Position numbers and translations under genes: made by a program
In this document: piece by piece, positions 6,555 to 15,826 of the stretch
Numbering within the stretch: position 1 is the first letter of the stretch
How the letters are laid out: each line of letters starts with the position of its first letter
Notes under the pieces: generated by a model
Database searches by the model: none
The model's input: only the letters and a program-made list of their open reading frames with translations
What the model was told of the DNA's origin: nothing
Assembly (NCBI GenBank): GCA_937995755.1
Contig: CALKJD010000117.1
Span: forward strand, 1-54,097
Length of the DNA stretch: 54,097 nucleotides
Reading direction: 5' to 3'
From: an uncultured Saprospiraceae bacterium
Lineage (GTDB): Bacteria; Bacteroidota; Bacteroidia; Chitinophagales; Saprospiraceae

Positions 6555-9332
6555 ATGGGAAGACATCAACTATTACTACTCTGCTCGATATTAATAATAT
6601 CAATTACTGCATCAGCGCAAAACAAAAAGCAACTTACTCCTGATAATTATAAATCATGGAATCGCATTAAAGATGTAAAGATCTCAAGCAATGGAGACAA
6701 TGTAATCTATACACTCTCTGGCGAAAGAACAAATAAAGAGTTGCATCTATATAGTACGAGAAATAAAGGAACTTATACATTTCCTAGAGTCGACCAACCA
6801 GTTATTGATTATGATGGCAATGTTATTGTTTGGAAATCTATAGCCGATGTGGATTCTATCCGTGCGATGAAAAGACGAAAGGTAGATGATAAAGACTTAC
6901 CTGGCGATAGTCTGTCTATTTTCGATATAGACAAAGGGAAGATTGCGGTCATGCACACATTGAAGTCTTATAAAGTGCCAAGAGAATATGGTGGTTATAT
7001 AGCTTATCAATTAGAGCCAGGAGGACATCCAACGGATTCACTACTCTTGAGTAGATTTAAGAAAAAGGAATCCAAAGAGGATGGAAGCCGTATGATTCTA
7101 AGAGATCTCAATACCGAAAAGGAAGATACTTTTTTCTTTGTCAAAGATTATGCATTTGCCATGGAAGGAAAGAAGTTAGTCTATCATACTACTGGTGATG
7201 ATTCTTTGCGTATTGCTGGTGTGCATGTAGTAGATTTATTGTCTGGTCAAGATCAAGAAATATTAAAAACAAAAGGAGATGTATACCATTTGGGATTTGA
7301 TAAAGGTGGTGATCAATTGACATTTACAGTAGATAGCGATACTACGGAGATTCGTCATAGACCTTATGAATTGTACAAGTGGTCTAGTGGATCGACAGTT
7401 GCTACACTAGTAGCTGATAACAAGAGTGACTTCTTGCCTAATGGTTGGGAGATGAATAATTATGATGCACCATATTTTTCAGAAGATGGAAGTAAATTAT
7501 TTTTTCATATTGCTCCACCAATTCTATTGCAGGATGATCGAATTCTGGATGATGAAATTGTGAATGTTGAAGTATGGTCGCATACGGATGGACTGTTGCA
7601 TACACAACAAAAGATAAGAGAGGCTAGCGAAAGAGAAAAAAATTATCTCTGCTACTATGATATTCAAAATAGTGGATTTGTACAATTGGCCTCAGAAAAA
7701 GTACATGATCTACAAACTAGGGAGGATGCAAAATATGCTATCGGAATTGATGATACTAAATACCAACAAACTATCAGTTGGTTAGGGTACTCTTATAAAG
7801 ATATCTACAAGATAGATATGTCGACTGGAGAAGAGAAGCTAATAATATCCAAGACGCCTAGTTATCCACGGTTGTCTCCAGCAGGTCATTATATGTATTG
7901 GTATGATCGTGAAGCAAGAAAGCATTTTGCCTATGATTTATCTCTGGATAAGACATTTTTATTGACAGATACTGATATGGGTACTTTCTATGATGAGGAA
8001 AATGATAGACCTATGGATCCTAGAGAATATGGATTTGGTGGTTGGACGGCGGATGAAGAATCTGTGGTAATTTATGATAGATATGATATTTGGCTTTCAG
8101 ATCCTAGGCAAAGTAGAAAAACTAGAAAGGTAACTGATGGTCGCAAAAATAAAATCGAATACAGAATAGTACAATTAGATAGAGAGCGAGATTATCTATC
8201 ATCGGATAAGTGGTTAGTAAGTTATGTTAATCATAATACGAAGGAAGAAGGGTTTGCCAATTTGGATGTAATGAGTGGCCAAGTAGAAGTACTTTTTTCT
8301 GGTCCGTATCAGATCGATACGTCACCTTACAAAGCTAAGAATAGTAATGATATTATATGGACAAAAGAGAACTATGACATATTTCCAGATTTAATACACA
8401 GTGATACTTTATTTACAGAAGCACTTAAAATATCTAATGCTAATCCTCAACAGTCAGAATACAATTGGGGCTCTATACAAATGCACACATGGACAGATGA
8501 TGATAAGATTGAAAGGAAAGGTTTATTAGTAATACCTGATGGATTTGATCCAAATAAAAAGTATCCAATGCTCGTCAATTTTTATGAACGAAGCTCGCAA
8601 AATCTACATAGACATAGAGCGCCATATGCGCATAGATCGATAATTAATTATACGTATTACACAAGTAAAGGTTATGTGATTTTTAATCCTGATGTCTACT
8701 ATAAAAATGGATATCCAGGGAAGAGTAGTGAGATAGCAGTACTGTCTGGAGTAGAGTCACTTATTGATAAGGGATTCATTGATAAAGAACGGATTGGTGT
8801 GCAGGGTCATAGCTGGGGAGGATATCAAGTGGCTCATTTACTGACCAAGACAGATATGTTTAAGTGTGCAGAGTCAGGAGCACCTGTGGTCAATATGATT
8901 TCTGCGTATGGAGGTATTCGTTGGGGCAGTGGTAGGAGTCGTCAGTTTCAGTATGAAAAAACGCAAAGTCGATTAGGTGCTACATTATGGGAAAATCCAG
9001 AGTTATATATTGAAAATTCTCCAGTATTTAATCTAGATAAAGTAAATACACCAGTTTTGATATTACATAATGATGGTGATGGTGCAGTACCATGGTATCA
9101 AGGGATAGAATACTTTGTAGGCTTGCGTCGATTAGCTAAGCCAGCTTGGATGCTCAATTATAATGACGAGCCGCACTGGCCAGTTAAATGGCAAAATCGA
9201 TTAGATTTCAATATGAGAATGGAACAGTTTTTTGACCATTACTTAATGGATGCACCTATGCCAAGATGGATGAGGCGCGGAGTGCCTGCAATCGAAAAAG
9301 GAATACTGCAAGGAATGGAGTTGGACCGATAA
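6555..9332 (+). CDS. Secreted S9 family (prolyl oligopeptidase/DPP IV-like) serine peptidase
   Basis: The 925-residue protein starts with a Sec signal peptide (LLLLCSILIISITASAQ), so it is periplasmic or exported. Residues about 30-600 form a WD/beta-propeller-like region, followed by an alpha/beta-hydrolase domain with nucleophile S753 in GHSWGG, the acid at D842 (HNDGDGAV) and H874 (DEPHW), the S9 triad in the right order. Members cut short peptides. No type IX sorting domain is seen at the C-terminus. It follows the macrodomain candidate by 83 bp and may be read from the same transcript, but has no evident functional link to NAD metabolism. It ends at a shared hairpin with the convergent thioesterase gene. 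Confidence 0.9.
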   Translation: MGRHQLLLLCSILIISITASAQNKKQLTPDNYKSWNRIKDVKISSNGDNVIYTLSGERTNKELHLYSTRNKGTYTFPRVDQPVIDYDGNVIVWKSIADVDSIRAMKRRKVDDKDLPGDSLSIFDIDKGKIAVMHTLKSYKVPREYGGYIAYQLEPGGHPTDSLLLSRFKKKESKEDGSRMILRDLNTEKEDTFFFVKDYAFAMEGKKLVYHTTGDDSLRIAGVHVVDLLSGQDQEILKTKGDVYHLGFDKGGDQLTFTVDSDTTEIRHRPYELYKWSSGSTVATLVADNKSDFLPNGWEMNNYDAPYFSEDGSKLFFHIAPPILLQDDRILDDEIVNVEVWSHTDGLLHTQQKIREASEREKNYLCYYDIQNSGFVQLASEKVHDLQTREDAKYAIGIDDTKYQQTISWLGYSYKDIYKIDMSTGEEKLIISKTPSYPRLSPAGHYMYWYDREARKHFAYDLSLDKTFLLTDTDMGTFYDEENDRPMDPREYGFGGWTADEESVVIYDRYDIWLSDPRQSRKTRKVTDGRKNKIEYRIVQLDRERDYLSSDKWLVSYVNHNTKEEGFANLDVMSGQVEVLFSGPYQIDTSPYKAKNSNDIIWTKENYDIFPDLIHSDTLFTEALKISNANPQQSEYNWGSIQMHTWTDDDKIERKGLLVIPDGFDPNKKYPMLVNFYERSSQNLHRHRAPYAHRSIINYTYYTSKGYVIFNPDVYYKNGYPGKSSEIAVLSGVESLIDKGFIDKERIGVQGHSWGGYQVAHLLTKTDMFKCAESGAPVVNMISAYGGIRWGSGRSRQFQYEKTQSRLGATLWENPELYIENSPVFNLDKVNTPVLILHNDGDGAVPWYQGIEYFVGLRRLAKPAWMLNYNDEPHWPVKWQNRLDFNMRMEQFFDHYLMDAPMPRWMRRGVPAIEKGILQGMELDR

Positions 9333-9367
9333 TAGAGTCTTGGGCCTATAATAATAGCAGCAAATTT

Positions 9368-9426
9368 GACAACATCTTAAAAGTATGATTCAGCCAAATG
9401 TGCGGATATACCTTTAAGATGTTGTC
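9368..9426. terminator. Convergent long-stem hairpin between S9 peptidase and thioesterase genes
   Basis: GACAACATCTTAAA (9368-9381) and TTTAAGATGTTGTC (9413-9426) are exact reverse complements, separated by a 31-nt loop. It lies 35 bp after the stop of the + strand peptidase gene and 37 bp past the end of the - strand thioesterase gene. No long U-tract follows in either direction, so it may act as a bidirectional terminator or as a 3' stability hairpin. Confidence 0.55.
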
Positions 9427-9463
9427 TTTCTAAATATGGAATTAAGTAAGATTATATTTATTT

Positions 9464-9856
9464 CTAACCCTCGCCAAATCTATCTTTTGGAAAACTAATT
9501 TCTGTCTTTCCGTGTGGAGTCGGTTCATCATTTTCGTTGAGGTTGACAAATATCATTTTGTCGATAGTAAGTATTGCACACCTGTTCAGTTTGTCTCGTA
9601 CTTCACATCTTAATGTGAGTGAGGTGCGACCAAATTTAGTGGCTACAATCCCAATTTCTACAATGTCTCCTTGCTTAGGTGCGGATATAAAATCTATCTC
9701 TGACATGTACTTAGTTACTATTTTTCTATTGTCTAGTTGGATCATGGCATATAGTGCGGCTTCTTCATCTATCCATTGCAGTAGACGACCTCCGAATAAT
9801 GTGTTGTTCGGATTTAGGTCTTCTGGTTTTACCCATTTTCGTGTATGAAATCTCAT
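9464..9856 (-). CDS. Acyl-CoA thioesterase, hotdog fold (YciA/BACH-like)
   Basis: A single hotdog domain of about 130 residues. The N-terminal pattern NPNNTLFGGRLLQWIDEEAA is characteristic of acyl-CoA thioesterases of the YciA/BACH group, in which Asn and Asp/Glu of this helix take part in catalysis. I chose the ATG at 9856 (MRFHTRKW) rather than the upstream ATG at 9892, because the extra 12 residues do not resemble the family and the hotdog domain begins at once. The enzyme hydrolyses fatty acyl-CoA in the cytoplasm. It is convergent with the S9 peptidase and shares no operon with pnuC, 162 bp upstream. Confidence 0.85.
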   Translation of the reverse strand: MRFHTRKWVKPEDLNPNNTLFGGRLLQWIDEEAALYAMIQLDNRKIVTKYMSEIDFISAPKQGDIVEIGIVATKFGRTSLTLRCEVRDKLNRCAILTIDKMIFVNLNENDEPTPHGKTEISFPKDRFGEG

Positions 9857-10018
9857 GATATTATATTTTGTGGTGAGCGAAAAAATGCTCAAATTTTTAT
9901 TTAAAATCTATATGTCTCTATATAAGAAACGCTTTGGTTGATGAATAGTTTTTTGTACTATTGGCAAGTAAGGTATTTGTATTGTATTAATACTATTGCA
10001 CTATTTTATATTTATGCT

Positions 10019-10597
10019 TTATAAAGTCTTATGCGAATATTCACCTTGATACCTTTTATTCCAACTGATATATCCCCAGATGCAGATGACTAGATACACA
10101 GCAAATAATCCAGCAATAATCCAAAGGCCTTTGTAGAGATATAGTGGAATAGCAACTAGATCTACTATGATCCAGAGCCACCAATTTTGTAAATATTTTT
10201 TAGCTAATAGGTATTGGGCGACAAGACTGCCACTAGTGGTGAAGGCATCAAAGAAAGGTAAATCGGCATCTGTAAATGTAGACATCAAATACCCTAATAT
10301 ACCACAACCTATAATAGTCGTAATGGCGGAATAGATCAATCCATTGTTAGAAAGTAATTTTGTAGGAGTAACGGTTTCTGTATCTCTTTTTTGCGTCCAT
10401 ACTATCCATCCGTAAATATTAAGAATGATGTAGATGATATGTAAACCTAAGTCAGAATACAGTTTTTCAAAGAAAAATATATAGGCTAAGATAGATACAC
10501 TTACAATTGCAAATGGCCAAGCGATTACTTTCTCCTTAGCTTGTAATGCAACCGAGGCTATTCCTGTTATAGTAGCTATGATTTCAAGTTCGGTCAT
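10019..10597 (-). CDS. pnuC: PnuC-type nicotinamide riboside transporter
   Basis: The 192-residue integral membrane protein has about seven hydrophobic segments and the PnuC signatures WPFAIVSV, NIYGWIVW near the middle and NWWLWIIVDLVAIPLYLYKG near the C-terminus. PnuC transporters move vitamin B1/B3 nucleosides, mainly nicotinamide riboside, by facilitated diffusion, with trapping by a cytoplasmic enzyme. Its ATG overlaps the end of the upstream nucleoside phosphorylase gene by 4 nt, so the two are co-translated. The pairing suggests import of nicotinamide riboside followed by phosphorolysis; the released nicotinamide could be used by NadV. No NrtR-type dyad was found upstream of the pair. 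Thiamine transport (PnuT) is the alternative, but the phosphorylase argues against it. Confidence 0.87.
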   Translation of the reverse strand: MTELEIIATITGIASVALQAKEKVIAWPFAIVSVSILAYIFFFEKLYSDLGLHIIYIILNIYGWIVWTQKRDTETVTPTKLLSNNGLIYSAITTIIGCGILGYLMSTFTDADLPFFDAFTTSGSLVAQYLLAKKYLQNWWLWIIVDLVAIPLYLYKGLWIIAGLFAVYLVICIWGYISWNKRYQGEYSHKTL

Positions 10598-11277
10598 AGA
10601 GTAGATTTTAATGATGATATGATAATAGTCAATTTTGGAATAGCAATCTCGGCGATGGCTATTACTTCCTTATGACTGGGCTCTTGTATATCATATGTGA
10701 TAGGATAATAAGTGCACACTGGAATCGAATATAGTTTGTAGTTGGCATTTATACCGTTGAGATATATTTGTTCGGGTAGCATCGACATACCTACTAGATC
10801 GGCACCTAACTTAGCCAACATTTTATATTCTGCTACAGTACCTAACGCAGGCCCTTTTTGATAAGCGTAAGTGGCTCCAATAGAAGTAGTGTTAGATCTA
10901 TTGATTGTTGTTGAGGTGAGGTTCTTTATATTTTCAAGTGTAATGATATCTGATACTTCTTGCCACTCACCAACTTTGATATGTTTGCTGAGTGCTCCAC
11001 TTGCAGACGTAACGAGCCAATGATCAATTACATAGTTTTGATGGACATACTTCAATGGTGATATGCTTTGTCCGTAGTCATACCCTTCGTACATATGTAA
11101 TTTGCCAGAGAGGAGAATTACTTCTTGACCATTGATTCGTGCTTCATAGATGATGTGATCATGACCTTCTAGGGGCAATATTTTAAAGTCGGCGAAGCAT
11201 TGATAGGCGACAGTGTTTTCTATCTCTATCAGTTCTGTTAAACTGTTCATTCCAGATCCAAGTACAATTGCTATCAA
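10594..11277 (-). CDS. Purine-nucleoside phosphorylase family (PNP/MTAP type) protein
   Basis: The 227-residue protein matches the trimeric PNP family: IVLGSGMN at the start (phosphate loop), GKLHMYEGYDY for the usual GRxHxYEGY, TSASGALS for the usual GAxGGL, and GPALGTVAEYKMLAKLGADLVGMSMLPE for GPxxETxAE...GADxVGMSTxPE. It is shorter than the usual 270 residues, lacking part of the N-terminal region, and the base-contacting Asn region is altered (YPITYDI), so base preference may differ. Known PNPs also cleave nicotinamide riboside to nicotinamide and ribose 1-phosphate. Its 4-nt overlap with pnuC makes nicotinamide riboside a good candidate substrate, but this is inference. Confidence 0.82.
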   Translation of the reverse strand: MIAIVLGSGMNSLTELIEIENTVAYQCFADFKILPLEGHDHIIYEARINGQEVILLSGKLHMYEGYDYGQSISPLKYVHQNYVIDHWLVTSASGALSKHIKVGEWQEVSDIITLENIKNLTSTTINRSNTTSIGATYAYQKGPALGTVAEYKMLAKLGADLVGMSMLPEQIYLNGINANYKLYSIPVCTYYPITYDIQEPSHKEVIAIAEIAIPKLTIIISSLKSTL

Positions 11278-11508
11278 GCTTTTAGTTTTTTATGTTTACT
11301 GCCATCTTATTGACATTATGGGGTATAGCGCTATACGGTAACTGCAGCTAAGTAATTGAACTGCTAAGTAGAGACCCTTTATATCACAGATATACTGCGT
11401 GCTATTACCATAATTGTTTGCAATGCGTGGCTAATGGCCACAGACACGAAGTATTATCTTGAGATATTAAAGATATGGTTTGATATTTAAACTTGTACTT
11501 GTTCTTAT

Positions 11509-11516
11509 TACCTTTG
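11509..11516 (+). promoter_or_regulatory. Probable -7 element of the gcvT promoter
   Basis: TACCTTTG matches TAnnTTTG and lies 44 bp before the gcvT ATG. No well-spaced -33 TTTG is present (a TTG lies 13 nt upstream), so confidence is moderate. The same 283-bp intergenic region holds a perfect 14-bp palindrome GTATAGCGCTATAC at 11323-11336, nearer the divergent pnp gene. Confidence 0.45.
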
Positions 11517-11560
11517 GGCACACTTACTAAATCAATCACTTATTTAATACTAATACCGCA

Positions 11561-12667
11561 ATGAAAACAACATCACTTACTCAAGTACATATCGATCTAG
11601 GCGCCAAAATGGCAGAATTTGCAGGGTATAATATGCCGATTAGCTATGCTGGAATCAAGGAGGAGCATATGGCAGTGCGAGAAAACTGTGGAATATTTGA
11701 CGTGTCACACATGGGTGAGTTTTTGGTGAAAGGTAAGGAAGCGCTGGATCTTGTACAGAAAGTAACGAGCAATGATGCGAGTACGCTAGAGATCGGTCAT
11801 GCACAGTATAGCTGTATGCCTAACCTTGTAGGTGGTATAGTGGATGATTTGCTGGTATACAGATTAGATGAAGATAAATGTGCAGATGGTGAAATGGCTT
11901 TTATGCTCGTAGTCAATGCCTCTAACATAGAGAAAGATTGGAACTGGATAGAGCAGAATAATAGCTTCGACTGTAAGATGACTAACATCTCGGATAACGC
12001 TGGTCTACTAGCGATACAGGGGCCTAAAGCGGTAGAGTTATTACAAAATCTTACTGAAACCAACCTTAGCGAAATAGAATACTACCATTTTACTAAGGGA
12101 TCAGTAGCTGGAATCGATAACGTGATCATATCTGCTACAGGATATACAGGAAGTGGAGGATTTGAGCTTTATGTAGATAATGAGCACCTTAAGACGCTTT
12201 GGGATGCCATCGTAGCTATAGGTGAGCCATATGGTTTGCAGCCAGCAGGTCTCGGAGCAAGAGATACGCTGAGATTAGAGAAGGGATTCTGCCTGTATGG
12301 CAATGATATCAATGATGAAACATCGCCTATAGAAGCAGGATTAGGTTGGATTACTAAGCTGAAGCAAGATTCTGACTTTAACAGTAAACAACTATTTATT
12401 CAGCAAAAAGAAAATGGTGTAGAAAAAAGACTTGTAGCTTTTAAAGTGGCGGATAGACGTGTACCAAGACATGGTTACAAGATCTTCTCTGAAGATGGAG
12501 AGATGGAAATCGGTGAAGTGACTTCAGGAACACAGTCTCCATGCTTAGATTGCCCTATAGGTATGGGTTATGTGAAGGTAGGACATCACAAAAGAGGGAG
12601 TACTATCCATTTTCAAGCGGGTAAAAAACTGATGAAAGCAGAGATTGTAAAGCTTCCATTTGTATAG
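11561..12667 (+). CDS. gcvT: Glycine cleavage system T protein (aminomethyltransferase)
   Basis: The 368-residue protein is of normal length and clearly GcvT. It begins KTTSLTQVHIDLGAKMAEFAGYNMPISY and contains ENCGIFDVSHMGE, the ATGYTGSGGFELYV motif, GLGARDTLRLEKGFCLYGND with the catalytic Asp region, and GEVTSGTQSPCLDCPIGMGYV near the end. It transfers the methylene group from the H-protein-bound intermediate to tetrahydrofolate, releasing ammonia. The gene stands alone here; gcvH and gcvP are not in the window, which is common when the system is dispersed. The GbsR-type regulator follows after 140 bp. Confidence 0.95.
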   Translation: MKTTSLTQVHIDLGAKMAEFAGYNMPISYAGIKEEHMAVRENCGIFDVSHMGEFLVKGKEALDLVQKVTSNDASTLEIGHAQYSCMPNLVGGIVDDLLVYRLDEDKCADGEMAFMLVVNASNIEKDWNWIEQNNSFDCKMTNISDNAGLLAIQGPKAVELLQNLTETNLSEIEYYHFTKGSVAGIDNVIISATGYTGSGGFELYVDNEHLKTLWDAIVAIGEPYGLQPAGLGARDTLRLEKGFCLYGNDINDETSPIEAGLGWITKLKQDSDFNSKQLFIQQKENGVEKRLVAFKVADRRVPRHGYKIFSEDGEMEIGEVTSGTQSPCLDCPIGMGYVKVGHHKRGSTIHFQAGKKLMKAEIVKLPFV

Positions 12668-12807
12668 ATTATAGCTATTTGTTACAGTATAGATAAGGGC
12701 GATTTCACTAAGTAGACTAATGATAAATAATCTACTTGTTGAACAATTTGCGATAGATAACTATTATCTTCCGTGAGTAATATTCGTATCACATTATTTA
12801 ATAATTC

Positions 12808-13308
12808 ATGCAACTCGACGAAGGAAAAGAGAAATTCATTCTCGCCTGGGGCAAACTAGCTCTTGAGTGGGGAGTCAATAAAACTATGGGTCAAGTCCAT
12901 GGTTTGTTGCTCGTAGCACATAGTCCGCTGAGCTGTGAAGATGTCATGGATCACCTTAAGATATCAAGAGGTAATGCCAACACAACCATCAGAGCACTAG
13001 TGGATTGGGGCATTGTGTATAAGCATAATATCGTTGGAGAGCGCAAAGATTACTTTATAGCTGAAAAGGACGTTTGGCAAGTATTTACTAAAATACTTAT
13101 CAAAAGAAAGCAGAAAGAGCTTGATCCGATGATCAAAATGCTGGGAAATGTCTCTACAGTTGAGGGTAAATGCGAAGCTTCAGACGAATTTTGTAAGATG
13201 ATTAAAGATCTGAAGCACTTTTCTACCAGAGCAGACTCTATGCTAGATACCATCTTAAAATCTAAGGGAAATATGCTACTTGGAGGCTTTATGAAGTTTG
13301 GAAAATAG
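12808..13308 (+). CDS. GbsR/MarR-family transcriptional regulator
   Basis: The 166-residue protein has a winged helix-turn-helix in its N-terminal two-thirds (MGQVHGLLLVAHSPLSCEDVMDHLKISRGNANTTIRALVDWGIV), followed by GERKDYF of the wing and a helical C-terminal dimerisation region. This is the pattern of the GbsR group, whose founding member represses choline/glycine-betaine genes. The effector here is unknown. It is 127 bp upstream of the ATPase/MscS/antiporter operon on the same strand. An osmotic-stress link between regulator and operon would make sense, but no operator was identified. Confidence 0.85.
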   Translation: MQLDEGKEKFILAWGKLALEWGVNKTMGQVHGLLLVAHSPLSCEDVMDHLKISRGNANTTIRALVDWGIVYKHNIVGERKDYFIAEKDVWQVFTKILIKRKQKELDPMIKMLGNVSTVEGKCEASDEFCKMIKDLKHFSTRADSMLDTILKSKGNMLLGGFMKFGK

Positions 13309-13435
13309 AATTAGCTATAAATGGCATAGTATTCTATTAGTATATAGTAGAATAACATCTGTCAACAACAGAAATCCTATTGAAAACAATAAAATGTAAC
13401 TGCCAATATTCAGATTATAGTTACCTTTCCATCGC

Positions 13436-15826
13436 ATGTTAGATACTCGAGATATACTTAATAAATTCAGTAATACTTTACACTCGTCGGTGGAGAAAGT
13501 ATATGATAGAGACACGCTATCTGAGTATATCAAGACAATGTCCATAGAGACGCCTACATTGGCCTCTCAGATATCTAACATAGGGACAATGTATGATGCT
13601 ATTGTTACCAATAGGAAAGACTTACAGCCTATCGATACCGACAAATTTATCATACTTCACTATTGGACAGAAGAGGCCAAGAACTTCATGATACTTTGGC
13701 GTGATATATTGTTGGAGGGTACCAAGGCGTATCATTATCAACAAGATGATATCGTAGATCATATATCTGTCAAAAAGATGTTAGATCAATCCAAAGCAAT
13801 TCTCTTAGAAAGCATAAAGTCATTGGAACAGGTCTATCCCAATAAGATCGCAGAGCTAGGGACAGATTCTGGGCAAGTAGAAAAGAAAGTGCTACAGTGG
13901 GAAAAGCAAATCAACCCATGGACTGAGTATAACAGACAGATAAAGATTCTTACCGAGCAATGCCGTGGCATATCTAACTTAAGTAATCAGTTAGGTAGAA
14001 GTAATGGCTCTTACAAAACGATAAAACGTATTCTTCAGAGTTATATAGACAAGCGCAAGTCTAATATGAAAGAGATCTCGCAATGTGCTATGACAGCCCT
14101 TAATAACATTAAGGATATCAATAACGCAGAAGTAGACCTTAATCTTTCTAAGAGAGTACAGAATATAGAAAGTATTCATAAAAGACTCAATGAGCTATTT
14201 GTAGATATGCATCATCTCGAACAAATCGAGAAAATCCTAGAGGATATGGTGGATACTTTAGAGGTGCCTATCGATGGTGATAATGGTAAGCTTAATATTA
14301 AGAAGCTATCACTCAAGAAGTCTACTCAGCAATGGTTGGAATCTGAGATTTATCTACTGTTATATGAAGTAGAGGAAGTGGAAGATCAACTAAAGAACAA
14401 GTTGAAAATGATATTGGTTAATATTCAAAATCATCTTACGCTACTCAAAAATGATTCTACCGAAAATAAAGGAACTTTACTTAGACAGGCTATTGAAAAG
14501 TTTGAAAGTGAATATCAGAAAATTGCACTAAAGCATAATAGGCTGATAATGGCTGCTTCGGATAAATTGGACAATCAGTTTAACATATCTCAGATCTTTA
14601 ATAATGAAAGACTATTCTTGCCATTGTCGGTACAGCCCTCATTGGGAAATATAGATCTAGATCGTAATAAGCTAAGGCATAAAGCTTCAAAGTGGTTACA
14701 GAATTCATTTTCATTCTACACGACTTTACGTAAGAAAGCTGAGAAAGAAAGAAAATTAAGCTCCTCTGAGAAACTGGTGAGGTATGTAGATAGCCGCCAA
14801 TTTGAAGAGAATAATAGGCAGTACATTAATATCTTTTTAGTGAAAGGCTATATTGGTGAATCGTTTGTCATTGGTAGACAAGAAGAGCTAGAGCATTTTA
14901 GAAGCGTCTATGATAACTGGCGACAAGGATATCGTGGTTCTATATTGATTACTGGCCAGAGATTTTCTGGTAAATCGTTGTTTGCTGAATATGCGAGTAT
15001 TAAAGTTTTGGACGGTAAGACGATTCAGCTCAAGCCTAATATGGAGTATGAGATCAATGGACGTGTCTATCATGCAACTTACGATCTCAAAGAAACCTTA
15101 GGCAATATCACAAAACATAGCTATAACACTAAACCTGCTATTTTTATTGATGATATCGAACTTTGGTATAATAAAGAAATAGCGCTTTCACGTAATGTCA
15201 GAGAGCTTACGAGAATCATCGACAAATATTCTAGTAAGATATTTTTTGTGGTAACCATGAGTAATTGGTTTCAGCATAAGATGAATAAGGTATATGGTTT
15301 AGATAGAGTATTCCAGACAGATATCAATCTCGATCGGATGTCTCTAGAAGAAATCAGACAAATCATAAGCATCCGACAAGGAGCGACACACAAAGATCTA
15401 CTCAATCTAGAAGAACGAAAGATTACAGAGGAGGAATTCAATAAAATCACCAAACGATTACACCATAATGTAGATGGTAATGTAGGTGACGCATTATCAA
15501 AATGGGCAGCAGGTACAAGGTATCATGATGTTAATTCTGTGATCATGACGGACACATCTTTTTACAGTATCCCAGATATCGATCATAAGGATACGCTCTT
15601 GTTATTAGAGACTATTATGATGGCCAGAAAAACCCATGAGTTCTATTTGAATAAATATTTTGGATCAGCATTTAAAGATAGATTCAGTACACTATTGCAG
15701 CGGTTGATCAATGTTGGATTGATTACACGTAATGTGGATAACTTAGTTCAGGTCAACCCTAAGGTAGTTAACGATATAGGTCAGCTATTAGAGAGAAAAA
15801 ATTACCTAACATTTAATCACAGATGA
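13436..15826 (+). CDS. Large coiled-coil protein with C-terminal AAA-like P-loop ATPase domain
   Basis: The 796-residue protein has no signal peptide or membrane segment. Residues 1 to about 480 are long charged helices, probably coiled coil. A P-loop ATPase module follows, with Walker A GQRFSGKS at 507-514 and a Walker B-like PAIFIDDIELW at about 566-576, then a helical lid and a C-terminal winged-helix-like stretch. I recognise no named family. Its last 4 nt overlap the start of an MscS-like channel gene, and an antiporter gene follows, so the ATPase probably acts with these membrane proteins, perhaps as a regulator of channel state or as a STAND-like sensor. The N-terminus is encoded immediately after an ATG at 13436. 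Confidence 0.6.
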   Translation: MLDTRDILNKFSNTLHSSVEKVYDRDTLSEYIKTMSIETPTLASQISNIGTMYDAIVTNRKDLQPIDTDKFIILHYWTEEAKNFMILWRDILLEGTKAYHYQQDDIVDHISVKKMLDQSKAILLESIKSLEQVYPNKIAELGTDSGQVEKKVLQWEKQINPWTEYNRQIKILTEQCRGISNLSNQLGRSNGSYKTIKRILQSYIDKRKSNMKEISQCAMTALNNIKDINNAEVDLNLSKRVQNIESIHKRLNELFVDMHHLEQIEKILEDMVDTLEVPIDGDNGKLNIKKLSLKKSTQQWLESEIYLLLYEVEEVEDQLKNKLKMILVNIQNHLTLLKNDSTENKGTLLRQAIEKFESEYQKIALKHNRLIMAASDKLDNQFNISQIFNNERLFLPLSVQPSLGNIDLDRNKLRHKASKWLQNSFSFYTTLRKKAEKERKLSSSEKLVRYVDSRQFEENNRQYINIFLVKGYIGESFVIGRQEELEHFRSVYDNWRQGYRGSILITGQRFSGKSLFAEYASIKVLDGKTIQLKPNMEYEINGRVYHATYDLKETLGNITKHSYNTKPAIFIDDIELWYNKEIALSRNVRELTRIIDKYSSKIFFVVTMSNWFQHKMNKVYGLDRVFQTDINLDRMSLEEIRQIISIRQGATHKDLLNLEERKITEEEFNKITKRLHHNVDGNVGDALSKWAAGTRYHDVNSVIMTDTSFYSIPDIDHKDTLLLLETIMMARKTHEFYLNKYFGSAFKDRFSTLLQRLINVGLITRNVDNLVQVNPKVVNDIGQLLERKNYLTFNHR

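Noticed and set aside
11323..11336. 14-bp palindrome GTATAGCGCTATAC as an operator for pnp-pnuC
   Set aside because: It is a single copy with no matching site elsewhere in the window and does not match the NrtR-type operator; kept only as a note.
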